A program made the translations under genes and the position numbers. A DNA stretch of 37,402 bases from Candidatus Binataceae bacterium (GTDB lineage: Bacteria; Desulfobacterota; Binatia; Binatales; Binataceae). Position 1 is the stretch's first letter. Each line of letters begins with the position of its first letter. Where the stretch lies: the NCBI GenBank assembly GCA_015478645.1, contig JADMIL010000032.1, positions 1-37,402 of the forward strand, in the 5' to 3' direction. Positions 18,293-26,436 of this stretch are shown here, piece after piece. Under the pieces are notes generated by a model. That model did no database searches. It was not told the DNA's origin and was given only the letters and a program-made list of their open reading frames with translations.

Positions 18293-19489
18293 TCAGCCCT
18301 TGGGTAATCCCAGTACGCGCTCGCCGATGATATTGTGCTGAATCTCGCTGGTGCCGCCGGCGATAGTCAGTGCGCGCGCCGAGAGCATCCGGTATGACCA
18401 GCGGCCGTTATCGAGCGAGCGATCGGCGCCATGCTCGAACTGGCTATACGGTCCGAGCATTTCCATCGCATATTTCGCCATCCGGAGGTTCAGGTCGCTG
18501 GCGGCCAGCTTGCCCGCCGACCCTTCGGGGCCGGGCGGCAGACCCTTAAGCCGGCGCGTCAACTGGCGCAGATTGTTGTAGCGCAACGCCGCCGCCTCAC
18601 AGGCAAATCCTGCTACCTTCTGGCGCACGGCGCTGTCGTCCCACGCCTTGCCGCCATTGCGCGGCAGGCTCTTCGCGAGCGCGGCGAGGTCGCGCACCGG
18701 GCTCATCATATCGCGCATCGCGGCAATCGAGCTGCGCTCGAACATCAGGGTGGTGACGGCGACCTGCCAGCCCTGGTTCTTCTCGCCGACGAGATTTTTC
18801 TTTGGCACCCGCACGTCCTCGAAGAAGACTTCGTTGAAGCCCTTGCCGCCGGTCATCTGGACCAGCGGCCGGACGGTCACGCCGGGGCTGTGCATGTCGA
18901 CCAGCAGGTAGCTGATGCCCTTGTGCTTGGGCGCCTCGGGATCGGTGCGGACCAGCAGGATGCACCAGTCGGCGCGGTCGGCGCCCGAGGTCCAGACCTT
19001 CTGGCCGTTGACCACGAAGTAGTCGCCGTCTTCGATCGCGCGGGTGTTGAGCGAGGCGACGTCGGAGCCCGAGCCGGGCTCGGAGTAGCCCTGGCACCAG
19101 ATCTCTTCGGCCGAAAGAATTTTCGGGACGTAGCGTTTTTTCTGTTCCTCGGTCCCCCAATGCATCAGGGTGGGACCGACTAGCATGGTGCCGAGGCCGT
19201 TGACGATGCCGGGGGCATGCGCGCGCATCATCTCTTCGTTGAAGACCACCATCTGTTCGAGGGTGGCGCCGCGGCCGCCATATTCTTTGGGCCAGTTGAC
19301 GCCGACCCAACCGCCCGCATGCATCTTGCGATGCCAGGCGAGGCTGGAATTCCAGTCGTCATCGTTGGTCCGCACGAAGTCGCTTTCCATCGAGTCGTCG
19401 GCGCGATTGCGGTTGGGCATGTTGGCCACGAGCCAATTGCGAATCTCGAGGCGAAAGGCTTCGGCCTCGGCGCTGTAGGTAAAGTCCAT
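18293..19489 (-). CDS. Acyl-CoA dehydrogenase (FadE-type)
   Basis: Flavin-dependent acyl-CoA dehydrogenase of 398 aa. The N-terminal helical domain starts DFTYSAEAEAFRLEIRNWL. The flavin/substrate beta domain carries WCQGYSEPGSGSDVASLNT and VVNGQKVWTSGADRADW, and the C-terminal domain ends IAGGTSEIQHNIIGERVLGLP. The glutamate found as YEGT in short/medium-chain enzymes is replaced (IAGGT), so the catalytic base must lie elsewhere, as in several FadE subgroups. It makes a 2,3-double bond in an acyl-CoA and passes electrons to ETF. I start at the ATG at 19489, six bases after GGGGAG; an ATG two codons earlier directly abuts that site. Chain length preference is unknown. Confidence 0.92.
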   Translation of the reverse strand: MDFTYSAEAEAFRLEIRNWLVANMPNRNRADDSMESDFVRTNDDDWNSSLAWHRKMHAGGWVGVNWPKEYGGRGATLEQMVVFNEEMMRAHAPGIVNGLGTMLVGPTLMHWGTEEQKKRYVPKILSAEEIWCQGYSEPGSGSDVASLNTRAIEDGDYFVVNGQKVWTSGADRADWCILLVRTDPEAPKHKGISYLLVDMHSPGVTVRPLVQMTGGKGFNEVFFEDVRVPKKNLVGEKNQGWQVAVTTLMFERSSIAAMRDMMSPVRDLAALAKSLPRNGGKAWDDSAVRQKVAGFACEAAALRYNNLRQLTRRLKGLPPGPEGSAGKLAASDLNLRMAKYAMEMLGPYSQFEHGADRSLDNGRWSYRMLSARALTIAGGTSEIQHNIIGERVLGLPKG

Positions 19490-19649
19490 CTGCATCTCCC
19501 CGACCCGGGATGCCCGGCGCGGCGGATGCGCGCGCCGCGACGGCCCGGTCCGCCGCTCGACATAGTACAAGCCCTACTATAGCGGCGCGGCGTGCCGGCG
19601 GAAAACCGCCGCGCGGATTAGGTATGCGGCTTTGCGCGGACGCCCGAGT

Positions 19650-19970
19650 ATGCGAAGATTTACCCCTGACACCGTGCAAATCAGGCTCGACATTCCTGCC
19701 GGCCTCTTCGACGATCAATTCCCGGCCGACCAGTTCGAGGCGCGCGTGCGCGAATTTGCGCTGCTCGAACTGATCCGAGCCAGGCGCCTGCATGAGCATG
19801 AGGCGGCGGCGATTTTAGGCCTCGAGCGCTGGGAGCTGGTCGCGCGGATGGAGCGCGCCGGGATCGTGCCGACCGAGCGGGAGTTCGAGGCGATTTGCAC
19901 GGCGCTGACGGCGGCGATCGCGGCGCGCGGCAATAGATCCGGCGGCGCCGACGGCGGATCGCGGAGTTGA
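19650..19970 (+). CDS. UPF0175 family small protein (antitoxin-like)
   Basis: The 106-aa protein starts with a beta-strand segment (VQIRLDIPAGLF) and continues with ARVREFALLELIRARRLHEHEAAAILGLERWELVARMERAGI, the UPF0175 signature with its helix-turn-helix-like half. Members often act as antitoxins paired with a PIN or DUF3368 toxin. No toxin gene is next to it here, so it is an orphan or a free DNA-binding regulator. I use the ATG at 19650; a TTG at 19632 would add six residues. Ribosome binding site weak. It precedes gloA by 28 bp and may be in the same transcript. Confidence 0.7.
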   Translation: MRRFTPDTVQIRLDIPAGLFDDQFPADQFEARVREFALLELIRARRLHEHEAAAILGLERWELVARMERAGIVPTEREFEAICTALTAAIAARGNRSGGADGGSRS

Positions 19971-19998
19971 ACGCATATCATTCTTTGGGGAGTACAAA

Positions 19999-20400
19999 AT
20001 GAATCGTTTGCTGCACACCATGATTCGCGTGAACGACCTCGACCAGTCGCTTAAGTTTTACTGCGACGCGCTGGGCATGAAGCTGCTACGCAAGCATGAC
20101 TATCCGGCCGGCGAGTTCACCCTGGCCTTCGTCGGTTACGAGGACGAGCGCGCCCATACGGTGATCGAACTCACGCATAACTGGAGTACCAAGAGCTACG
20201 ACCAAGGCAGCGCCTTCGGCCATCTGGCGGTCGGCGTCGACGATATCTACGCGACTTGCGCCGCGCTCAAGCAGCAGGGGGTCAAGGTGGTGCGCGACGC
20301 GGGACCGATGAAGTTCGGCGGCGCGGTGATCGCTTTCATCGAAGACCCCAACGGCTACAAAGTCGAGCTGATTCAGAACGGCACGGTGATCCAGGCCTGA
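19999..20400 (+). CDS. gloA: Glyoxalase I (lactoylglutathione lyase)
   Basis: The 133-aa protein keeps the full metal set of bacterial Ni/Co-type glyoxalase I: His6 (LLHTMIRV), Glu57 (VIELTHNW), His75 (AFGHLAVGVDD) and Glu123 (KVELIQ). The motifs FYCDALGMKLLR and AFIEDPNGYK are also canonical. It isomerises the methylglyoxal-glutathione hemithioacetal to S-lactoylglutathione. Length and start agree with E. coli GloA, with GGGGAG upstream of the ATG. The metallo-hydrolase at 4016 could be the second enzyme of the pathway, but the two genes are far apart. Confidence 0.95.
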   Translation: MNRLLHTMIRVNDLDQSLKFYCDALGMKLLRKHDYPAGEFTLAFVGYEDERAHTVIELTHNWSTKSYDQGSAFGHLAVGVDDIYATCAALKQQGVKVVRDAGPMKFGGAVIAFIEDPNGYKVELIQNGTVIQA

Positions 20401-20419
20401 GGCGCGGATGCGGCGCCGT

Positions 20420-20494
20420 CGGACGCGATCGCCGCGCGGCGCGTCCGGCAACGCCGCATCGTCCGGCAATGCCGCATCGTCCGGCGTCGCTGCG
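20420..20494. repeat. Hairpin and 18-bp tandem repeat after gloA
   Basis: CGGACGCG (20420-20427) pairs with CGCGTCCG (20440-20447) around a 12-base loop. Overlapping it, an 18-bp unit CGTCCGGCAACGCCGCAT occurs at 20442-20459, again at 20460-20477 with one change, and partly at 20478-20494. The block fills the gap between gloA and the convergent hydrolase gene and may terminate transcription, though no T-run follows. Confidence 0.6.
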
Positions 20495-20520
20495 CGCGAT
20501 CGCGGCGCGCGCGGCGTATC

Positions 20521-21357
20521 TCAACGGGCGAGAAACTCGCTAATCGCGGCGATCGAGGCAGGCTCCGTCAGGGTCGGCGCGTGGCCCACGCCGGCAATCT
20601 CGACCAGCCGCGTATCGGGCAGCACGCGGCACATCCGCTGGGCCGTATCGGCCGCCAGGATATCGCTCTCGCCGCCGCGCACGATCAGCACCTTGGCCTC
20701 GATCCGCGCGAATGGCACCCACAGGTCCATCGGCCGCGCGGCGGTGCCGGTGCGCGGGATATTGCGCACCGCCGGATCGATCTTCCAGACCAGCCGGCCG
20801 TTGTCGCCGGGCTTGACCGCCCAGCGCACGAACTCGATCAGCTCGGGCTCCGGGGTGCGCGCCATGAACGGATAGTTGGCGCGATAGTAGGCAGCGACGG
20901 CGGCGAGGTCGGCGAAGTCGGTCGGTGAGGCGGTGAAGTAGTCGGTGATGCGTTTGAGGCCCGCCGGATTGACCTCGGGGCCGATATCGTTGAGCACCAG
21001 CCGCGCGACCCGCGCGGGATAGCCGCCGGCGAAGATCATCGAGATGATCCCGCCCATCGAGGTGCCGATCAGCGTGACGCGATCGATCTTGAGCGCGTCG
21101 AGCATCGCGGCCAGATCACTCACATAGGTGGGTGGCAGGTATTCGCCCGCCGGACCCCACGCGCTATCGCCGCGGCCGCGCACGTCGACCGACATCACGT
21201 GCCAGGCGTCGCGCAGATGCGGCGCGAGGCCGTCAAAATTATGCGCGTTGCCGCTGAGTCCGTGGATACAGACCAGCGGCGGCATGGCCGGGTTGCCGTA
21301 GTCGAGGTAATGCAGCCTGAGGCCGTTGGCGTCAAAATATCTGCTTTCGGCTGACAA
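20521..21357 (-). CDS. Alpha/beta hydrolase
   Basis: A 278-aa alpha/beta hydrolase with oxyanion motif VCIHGLSGN (29-37), DVRGRGDS (58-65) and the nucleophile elbow GTSMGG (Ser100). A likely acid lies in RGGESDIL and the histidine in GVGHAPTLTEP near the C-terminus. The substrate is not evident; esters, epoxides and C-C bonds are all cut by relatives. I choose a TTG start at 21357 since AAGGAG lies six bases upstream; the open frame continues upstream without other support and overlaps the Crp-like gene's end. It is probably transcribed with that gene, 88 bp apart. Confidence 0.85.
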   Translation of the reverse strand: MSAESRYFDANGLRLHYLDYGNPAMPPLVCIHGLSGNAHNFDGLAPHLRDAWHVMSVDVRGRGDSAWGPAGEYLPPTYVSDLAAMLDALKIDRVTLIGTSMGGIISMIFAGGYPARVARLVLNDIGPEVNPAGLKRITDYFTASPTDFADLAAVAAYYRANYPFMARTPEPELIEFVRWAVKPGDNGRLVWKIDPAVRNIPRTGTAARPMDLWVPFARIEAKVLIVRGGESDILAADTAQRMCRVLPDTRLVEIAGVGHAPTLTEPASIAAISEFLAR

Positions 21358-21445
21358 TCTATGCTCCTTGCGCGCGGCCCGCGCCGGTCGCGTGCGATGG
21401 CGCGATCGATCCGTATATTCCATCGGCCGCGGTGGTGGCGGCAGA

Positions 21446-22153
21446 CTACTCGATGCTCTGCGCTTGCACCAACTCACGCAAACGATCGAGCACGATTATC
21501 AGGCGGCGGCCGTCGCGCAGGATGATATGTTCGCTCTCGAATTCGCTGAGCTGCTCGGTGGTGCGCTGGCGCGAGGCGCCGACCAGCTCGGCCAGATCCG
21601 AATGGGTGAGCTTGAGCGTCAGCAGGATGCCGCGCGAATCCTCCACGCCAAACTTCATGGCGAGTTCGAGCAGCGCGCCGGCCAGCCGTTCGCGCACGCT
21701 CAGCCCGACGAAATTGGTATACCGCTGGAGCATCATCCACCAACGCCCGACGGTGATATCGAGGGTATGGCTCAAGCGTTCGAGCGGCACGCCGAGGACC
21801 AATCCGACGAAGGTCTCGGGGCGCACCACGCCAACCACCGCGTCGCTGAACGCGTCACAGCGAAAGGGGCGCGTCGCATGCGGCAGCAGCGACGACACGC
21901 CAAAGATTTCGCCCGGACCGACCAGCCCGACCAGCACCCGCTCGTCGCGACTGATAAATGAGAGCTTGGCCACGCCCGAGATCAGGATAAAGACCCGGTT
22001 GGAGCTCTCGCCCTCGAAGAAAATTGTATCGCGGCGCTTTACGCTCTGCAGGGCTAAGCTTTGCGCAAGTCCCTGCAACTGGTCCTGACTGAGCCACGCC
22101 AGCGTTCGGAGCCGCCCTAACGCTCTCCCGTCGATTGCCGCTTTCGACACCAC
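21446..22153 (-). CDS. Crp/Fnr-family transcriptional regulator
   Basis: The N-terminal half is a cyclic-nucleotide-type sensor domain (LRTLAWLSQDQLQGLAQSL, then FFEGESSNRVFILISGVAKLSFI and GPGEIFGVSSLL). The C-terminal half has the Crp-type winged helix: SVRERLAGALLELA, LTLKLTHSDLAELVGASRQRTTEQLSEFE, then IILRDGRRLIIV. No cluster of N-terminal cysteines is seen, so it is not an obvious oxygen-sensing Fnr. It diverges from the PHA operon and could control it, and itself, through the nested dyads just upstream. I use the GTG at 22153, giving 235 aa, near the family norm; a TTG at 22255 would put the dyads inside the gene. No clear ribosome binding site. Confidence 0.82.
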   Translation of the reverse strand: MVSKAAIDGRALGRLRTLAWLSQDQLQGLAQSLALQSVKRRDTIFFEGESSNRVFILISGVAKLSFISRDERVLVGLVGPGEIFGVSSLLPHATRPFRCDAFSDAVVGVVRPETFVGLVLGVPLERLSHTLDITVGRWWMMLQRYTNFVGLSVRERLAGALLELAMKFGVEDSRGILLTLKLTHSDLAELVGASRQRTTEQLSEFESEHIILRDGRRLIIVLDRLRELVQAQSIE

Positions 22154-22192
22154 GCAAGATTCGTAGCACAGCCGATGGTAATGTCGCCAAGA

Positions 22193-22237
22193 CGACCAAT
22201 CGGCCCGATTGCAGCGGTCAATCGGTGAGATTGGTCG
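22193..22237. promoter_or_regulatory. Nested dyad cluster between the Crp-like gene and the PHA operon
   Basis: Outer arms CGACCAATC (22193-22201) and GATTGGTCG (22229-22237) enclose CAATCGG (22197-22203), CCGATTG (22205-22211) and CAATCGG (22219-22225). The heptamers pair as inverted repeats with spacers of 1 and 7 bases. The cluster lies 40 bp upstream of the regulator's likely start and about 125 bp before the PHA operon, a natural site for an operator. Confidence 0.5.
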
Positions 22238-22268
22238 CCGATACGACCGAGCCAAGCCTAACTAATTG

Positions 22269-22296
22269 TTGATACGGCGGAGATATTAAATAAACT
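22269..22296 (+). promoter_or_regulatory. Possible promoter of the PHA operon
   Basis: TTGATA (22269-22274) and TAAACT (22291-22296) are 16 bp apart, in the most AT-rich stretch of the divergent region. The -35 matches at 5 of 6 positions and the -10 at 4 of 6. The first PHA gene starts about 65 bp downstream. Confidence 0.4.
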
Positions 22297-22361
22297 TTCC
22301 TACCGTAGAGTGCAGGTGAATCACGGACAGTGGTCTGCACAACCGGGTGGGGGGTAATCAG

Positions 22362-22946
22362 ATGAGCAATCAAAAATCACCGCTAATGGACGATCTGGGG
22401 AAGCTGTTCGAAGCCACCTGGATCGACCTGCCGACCGCCGCCGTGCGCCGCCTGACCGCGGGTGACGATCAAGGGGCCGTCCGCGAGGCCGGCTGGAAGG
22501 CCTACGACGCGCTCGTGCGGATCTCGAACGAAGCCTCCAACGCGCTCTACACCAATCGCGCCTTCGGCGAGGTGGCGGGCCGCGGAATCGGCCTCGCGCT
22601 GCGCCTGCAGCGGGTCGGTGACGCGGTCGCCTCGGCGGTCTTCGGCAACCTGTGGCCGGCGATCGGACTGCCCACCGGCAGCGAGATCCAGGCCCTGCGC
22701 AACGACGTCCGCGCACTGAGCGGTGACGTTGAAGCGCTGCGCGAGGAAGTCCGCACAGCCAGCCTCCAGGCGGGCGAGCGGATCGAGGAGCGCGAACGAA
22801 GCGAAGACCGCGCGACGATCGATCGCGGCTACGCGGCGGTGCGCTCGGCTGAGTCACAAAGTGCGACCCCGGCGATGGTCTGGAACGGCTTTACGCCGGC
22901 CGCGCCGCGCAAGTCACGGAGGGGCAAAAACAGTGTCGCTCTTTAA
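22362..22946 (+). CDS. PhaE/PhaR-like PHA synthase subunit
   Basis: The 194-aa protein lies directly before phaC and overlaps it by 14 bases. The middle is helical (WKAYDALVRISNEASNALYTNR). Residues 114-140 hold the GLPTGSEIQALRNDVRALSG heptad pattern that is common to PhaE, PhaR and phasin-like subunits just after a Pro-Thr pair. A charged, disordered tail follows. Such a protein would bind PhaC and activate it, or help coat the granule. Overall similarity to characterised PhaE cannot be judged by eye. Start: ATG seven bases after GGGGGG. Confidence 0.6.
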   Translation: MSNQKSPLMDDLGKLFEATWIDLPTAAVRRLTAGDDQGAVREAGWKAYDALVRISNEASNALYTNRAFGEVAGRGIGLALRLQRVGDAVASAVFGNLWPAIGLPTGSEIQALRNDVRALSGDVEALREEVRTASLQAGERIEERERSEDRATIDRGYAAVRSAESQSATPAMVWNGFTPAAPRKSRRGKNSVAL

Positions 22947-24009
22947 CGATATCGCAGGCCATTGGATCGACGGTGCGGTCCGTACCCTGGGCGCTATCGG
23001 CCGCGGCTTCGGCTCGGACCTCTCGGCCGACCCGGCACCGGTCACGCCCTACGACATAATCTATAAAGGCGGCAAGGTCAGCCTGCGCCATTACCGGGCG
23101 CGCAACCGGATTCATGCCACGCCGATCGTGCTGGTCTATGCGCTTATCAAGCGTCCCTATATTCTCGACTTGCAGCCGGGCAAGAGCGTCATCGAGACGC
23201 TGCTCAAGCAGGGCTTCGACGTCTACCTGACGGACTGGATTCCGCCGACCAAGGAAGATGCGTGGCGCGGCTTTGAGGCCTACGTCAATCAGGATCTCGC
23301 CAACGCGATCCGCGCCGTGCAGACGGCCGAGAAGGTCGCGCAGGTCCATCTGATCGGCTATTGCCTAGGCGCGCTGCTCAGCCTGATCTACACCTCGCTC
23401 CATCAGGAGAACGTCCGTAACCTGATCACGGTGGCGGCGCCGTTCGACATGGGCGGACGCGACTTGCCGATCTACCATCTGATGGACCGCATCGATCAGA
23501 GCGCGATCGAATTGATTACCAAGATTCATGGCAACTGCCCGGCCTGGATGGTGAACTCGATGTTCACCGCGATGTCGCCGACCCATCATGCGCTCGACAA
23601 GTTCGTCGGGCTCTATCGCAACGCCGAGCGCGACGGCTACGCCGAGATGTTCGATCTGTTCGAGCGCTGGATGTCGAGCGACGTGCCGCTGGCGGGACGG
23701 CTGTTCACCGAACTGACCGGCGACATCTTCAAGCGCAACCTGATGGCCAAAGGCGAATTCAAGGTCGGCGGCCGGGTCGCCGATGTGAAACAGATCACCT
23801 GTCCGCTGCTCAACGTGATCGGCGAGATGGACGATGTTGTGCATCCGAACTCGAGCCTGCCACTGAGCGGAAAGGTGGGCAGCGCCGATCGCCGCAACCT
23901 GATTTTTCCGACCGGTCATATCGGCGTCGCGGTCAGTGCCGGAGCGCTGAAGAAAATGTGGCCGGAGATGGGTGCGTGGCTCGCGGATCGCGGCCCGGTT
24001 GGGAATTGA
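22933..24009 (+). CDS. phaC: Class III poly(3-hydroxyalkanoate) synthase catalytic subunit
   Basis: The enzyme polymerises hydroxyacyl-CoA into PHA. At 358 aa it has the length of class III (two-subunit) synthases rather than the roughly 590 aa of class I. The lipase-like box GYCLGA has the catalytic Cys144. The catalytic Asp is in IGEMDDVVHP (Asp300) and the His in PTGHIGVAVS (His329). PYILDLQPGKSVIETLLKQGFDVYLTDW matches the family's N-terminal block (75-102). It starts at GTG with GGAGGGG (22918-22924) eight bases upstream, inside the end of the upstream gene. Substrate length preference cannot be read from the sequence. Confidence 0.93.
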   Translation: MSLFNDIAGHWIDGAVRTLGAIGRGFGSDLSADPAPVTPYDIIYKGGKVSLRHYRARNRIHATPIVLVYALIKRPYILDLQPGKSVIETLLKQGFDVYLTDWIPPTKEDAWRGFEAYVNQDLANAIRAVQTAEKVAQVHLIGYCLGALLSLIYTSLHQENVRNLITVAAPFDMGGRDLPIYHLMDRIDQSAIELITKIHGNCPAWMVNSMFTAMSPTHHALDKFVGLYRNAERDGYAEMFDLFERWMSSDVPLAGRLFTELTGDIFKRNLMAKGEFKVGGRVADVKQITCPLLNVIGEMDDVVHPNSSLPLSGKVGSADRRNLIFPTGHIGVAVSAGALKKMWPEMGAWLADRGPVGN

Positions 24010-24160
24010 CAGGATTATCTGGAAAAACGGCCTTTCTGGTCGTCTCGGTGACAATTCCGGGCAGCTTCGAGGGCTTATCGTGGTTAATTTGAAAGGTAAC
24101 CGGAATCGCGGGAACGGCCCGCGCAATAAATCTCCCCGAAACGGGGCTGGAGGATTCAAA

Positions 24161-24442
24161 GTGAAGGAAAAAGAAACTCGCGAAGGAATGTTCGAGGCGT
24201 TCAGCAAGCTCGGGGAATCGTTCTACTCGATGGAAGGGGCCAAGAAGGCGGTGGCCTGGTACATCGACACCAGTGAGCGGCTGGCGACCCAGGCGCTCGA
24301 ATTGCAGGAAAAGGCCACCGGCTGGGCCAAGGAGACGCCGCTGGCGCCACTGTTCGAGGCGCAGCAGAATCTCGCCCGCAAGCTGATCACGAAGTCGACG
24401 GCCGCGGCCCGTAACCTTTGGCAACTGGAAGCCGCGAACTAA
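24161..24442 (+). CDS. Phasin-like PHA granule protein
   Basis: The 93-aa protein is helical and amphipathic, with EGMFEAFSKLGESFYSMEGAKKAVAWYIDTSERLATQALELQEKATGWAKETPLAPL as its core pattern described in short: a helix, a Trp-Tyr turn, then a long Ala/Gln/Leu-rich helix. Together with its place after phaC this suggests a phasin that coats PHA granules, though family assignment is by context and composition. It starts at GTG seven bases after GGAGG. A strong terminator 30 bases after the stop closes the operon. Confidence 0.65.
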   Translation: MKEKETREGMFEAFSKLGESFYSMEGAKKAVAWYIDTSERLATQALELQEKATGWAKETPLAPLFEAQQNLARKLITKSTAAARNLWQLEAAN

Positions 24443-24472
24443 TAGATCCGCATCGCCGATCGCATTGCACCG

Positions 24473-24507
24473 CGCGCGGTCTCCTGCCGAGGCCGCGCGT
24501 TTTTTTT
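24473..24507 (+). terminator. Intrinsic terminator of the PHA operon
   Basis: CGCGCGGTCTC (24473-24483) pairs with GAGGCCGCGCG (24489-24499) over 11 positions with one G-T wobble, around a 5-base loop, followed by T8 (24500-24507). Confidence 0.92.
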
Positions 24508-24687
24508 GCGGCGAATCGAATCCACGCGCGATCCGCTTTGCTTGCGCCCGATTCATGGCTACTATCCGGCGACTGTAATTTTTCCGTGCACGCGACCGTC
24601 GATGGCGCGGGCCGGGGGCGGTGACACAATCGATCGTGCTGAAGGGCCGGCGGCCGCGATACGCCGCATCGATCGATTGCGCAGGAT

Positions 24688-25461
24688 GTGGAGGCACGGG
24701 ATCCGGTGTTGCTTGATCTGACGGCTGCGTCCCTCGATTACTTCGATCAGCTTGCCGCGCTGCTGCGCGACCCGGTGCTCTATGGGCGGGAGGTGCCGCG
24801 CGGCGACGGGGCGCCGGTGCTGCTGGTGCCGGGCTACTTCGCCGGCGACCTTGCGATGCTGCCGATGAGGCGCTGGCTGAAGCGCATCGGCTATCAGCCA
24901 TATCCATCGGGCATCGACCTGAACCTCGGCTGCCCGCGCGATCGGGTCGAGCAACTCGGCCGGCGGACGGCCGGGATTGCGCGCGAGTCGGGGCGCCGCG
25001 TCGCAATCATCGGCCATAGCCTGGGCGGGGTGCTGGCGCGCGCGGTCGGGCGTCAACGCCCGGCCGTGGTCAGCCGGGTGATTGCCCTGGGCGCGCCGAT
25101 CGATCATGAGTGGGACTCGCTCCATCGGCGCGTCGCGCCAATCATGCGCAGCCTGGCCGGCGTGTGGCAGACGCTCGCCGGCGCACCTCCCGATTGTGGT
25201 ACGGCGAGTTGCGCCTGCGGCTTTGCGCGCAGCCTGATGCCGGGTCCGATTCGCGCGGGCGTTTTCAGTTCGATCTACACGCGCCAGGACGACGTGGTCG
25301 ACTGGCGCGCATGCCGCGACCCGCACGGTGGCAATCACGAGGTGCGCGGGCGCCATCTGGGACTGCCAGTCAATCGCGAAGTCTACCGGCTGCTCGCAGC
25401 GCTCCTGGCCGGTCGCGCGGGGCTGGGAGCGCTTGACGCCACGACCGAATTGGTCGCGTGA
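24688..25461 (+). CDS. Alpha/beta hydrolase, lipase/PGAP1-like
   Basis: A 257-aa alpha/beta hydrolase with the oxyanion strand VLLVPGYFAGD (44-54) and nucleophile elbow IIGHSLGGVLAR (Ser111), the spacing of triacylglycerol-lipase and PGAP1-like enzymes. Asp lies in IYTRQDDVVDW and a likely His in GNHEVRGRHLG, so the triad is complete. Four cysteines in the middle (PPDCGTASCACG) are unusual for a cytoplasmic member, but no clear signal peptide is present. It follows the PHA operon after its terminator and might be an intracellular PHA or lipid esterase; this is speculative. The start codon (GTG 24688 or 24706) is uncertain. Confidence 0.75.
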   Translation: MEARDPVLLDLTAASLDYFDQLAALLRDPVLYGREVPRGDGAPVLLVPGYFAGDLAMLPMRRWLKRIGYQPYPSGIDLNLGCPRDRVEQLGRRTAGIARESGRRVAIIGHSLGGVLARAVGRQRPAVVSRVIALGAPIDHEWDSLHRRVAPIMRSLAGVWQTLAGAPPDCGTASCACGFARSLMPGPIRAGVFSSIYTRQDDVVDWRACRDPHGGNHEVRGRHLGLPVNREVYRLLAALLAGRAGLGALDATTELVA

Positions 25462-25547
25462 TCGCATGATTCGTGATCGGGTGCTCCGATGACGCGGACC
25501 GGCGCAAGGGCCGCCGCCGCGCAAAAATCTTTGCCGAGGGCGTGCCG

Positions 25548-26369
25548 ATGGCCGACGTGAGATTTTGCTCCGCTCGTGACGGGATAAGACTGCGCTACGA
25601 AATCCGTGGCACCGGCGCACCGCTAGTTTTGGTGATGGGCTTCAGCGGCTCGTCACGCACCTGGGGCGAGCCCTTCGTGCAGGAAATCGCGCGGCGCTTT
25701 CAGACTGTCCTGATCGACAATCGCGGAACCGGTGAGAGCGATCAGCCCGATCAACCCTGGACCATCGCCGACATGGCGGCCGACGTCGCCGCGGTCCTTG
25801 ACCATGCGCGCATCGCCCGCGCCCATCTATACGGCATCTCGATGGGCGGGATGATCGCGCAGGAGTTCGCGCTCAACTCTCCCGATCGCCTCGATCGGCT
25901 AGTCCTCGGCTGCACCAACTGCGGCCTGCACGACGCGGTGATTGGTCCGCCCGAATCGACTGGCGCGCTGCGTCCGACTCCCGGGATTACGCCGGCTGCG
26001 CAGACCCGGCGCCTGATGGAGGCGTGTTGCAGCCGGGCCTTCGCCGCGTCGCCGCAGGGCCAGGTCTTCATCGAGGCTCGTATCGCCGAGATGGCGAATT
26101 ATCCGGTCACGCCAATGCATACGTACAAGCGGCAATGGGCAGCGATCGAGGGTTTCGGCACGCTCGGCCGGCTCGCCATGATCAAGGCGCCCACGATGGT
26201 AATCACCGGCAGCGAGGATCCGATCGTGCCGGCGGCCAACGCGGATATCCTGCAGCGCCACATCCCGGGCGCCAAGGCCCACGTGATTGAAGGCGCGGGC
26301 CATCTGTTTTTCTGGGAGGCGCCCGAAGAGAGTGCGGAGGTGCCGGGCGATTTTTTGCTCCGCGCATGA
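25548..26369 (+). CDS. Alpha/beta hydrolase (3-oxoadipate enol-lactonase-like)
   Basis: The 273-aa protein has the pattern of the PcaD/haloperoxidase-like group: GIRLRYEIRGTGAPLVLVMGFSGSS, DNRGTGESD (57-65) and the elbow YGISMGG (Ser98), followed by AQEFALNSPDRLDRLVLGCT. The Asp is in ITGSEDPIVP and the His in IEGAGHLFFWEAPEE. The substrate is unknown. I start at the ATG at 25548, with GAGGG upstream; the frame is open for 25 codons before that without an obvious site. It lies 67 bp before the enoyl-CoA hydratase-like gene and may be co-transcribed with it. Confidence 0.85.
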   Translation: MADVRFCSARDGIRLRYEIRGTGAPLVLVMGFSGSSRTWGEPFVQEIARRFQTVLIDNRGTGESDQPDQPWTIADMAADVAAVLDHARIARAHLYGISMGGMIAQEFALNSPDRLDRLVLGCTNCGLHDAVIGPPESTGALRPTPGITPAAQTRRLMEACCSRAFAASPQGQVFIEARIAEMANYPVTPMHTYKRQWAAIEGFGTLGRLAMIKAPTMVITGSEDPIVPAANADILQRHIPGAKAHVIEGAGHLFFWEAPEESAEVPGDFLLRA

Positions 26370-26436
26370 GTCGTAGTCGCGGCCGCGCCGCCCTGACCCG
26401 CGGGCGTGCGGTCGCCCAGCAATGGAGGAGTCAACG

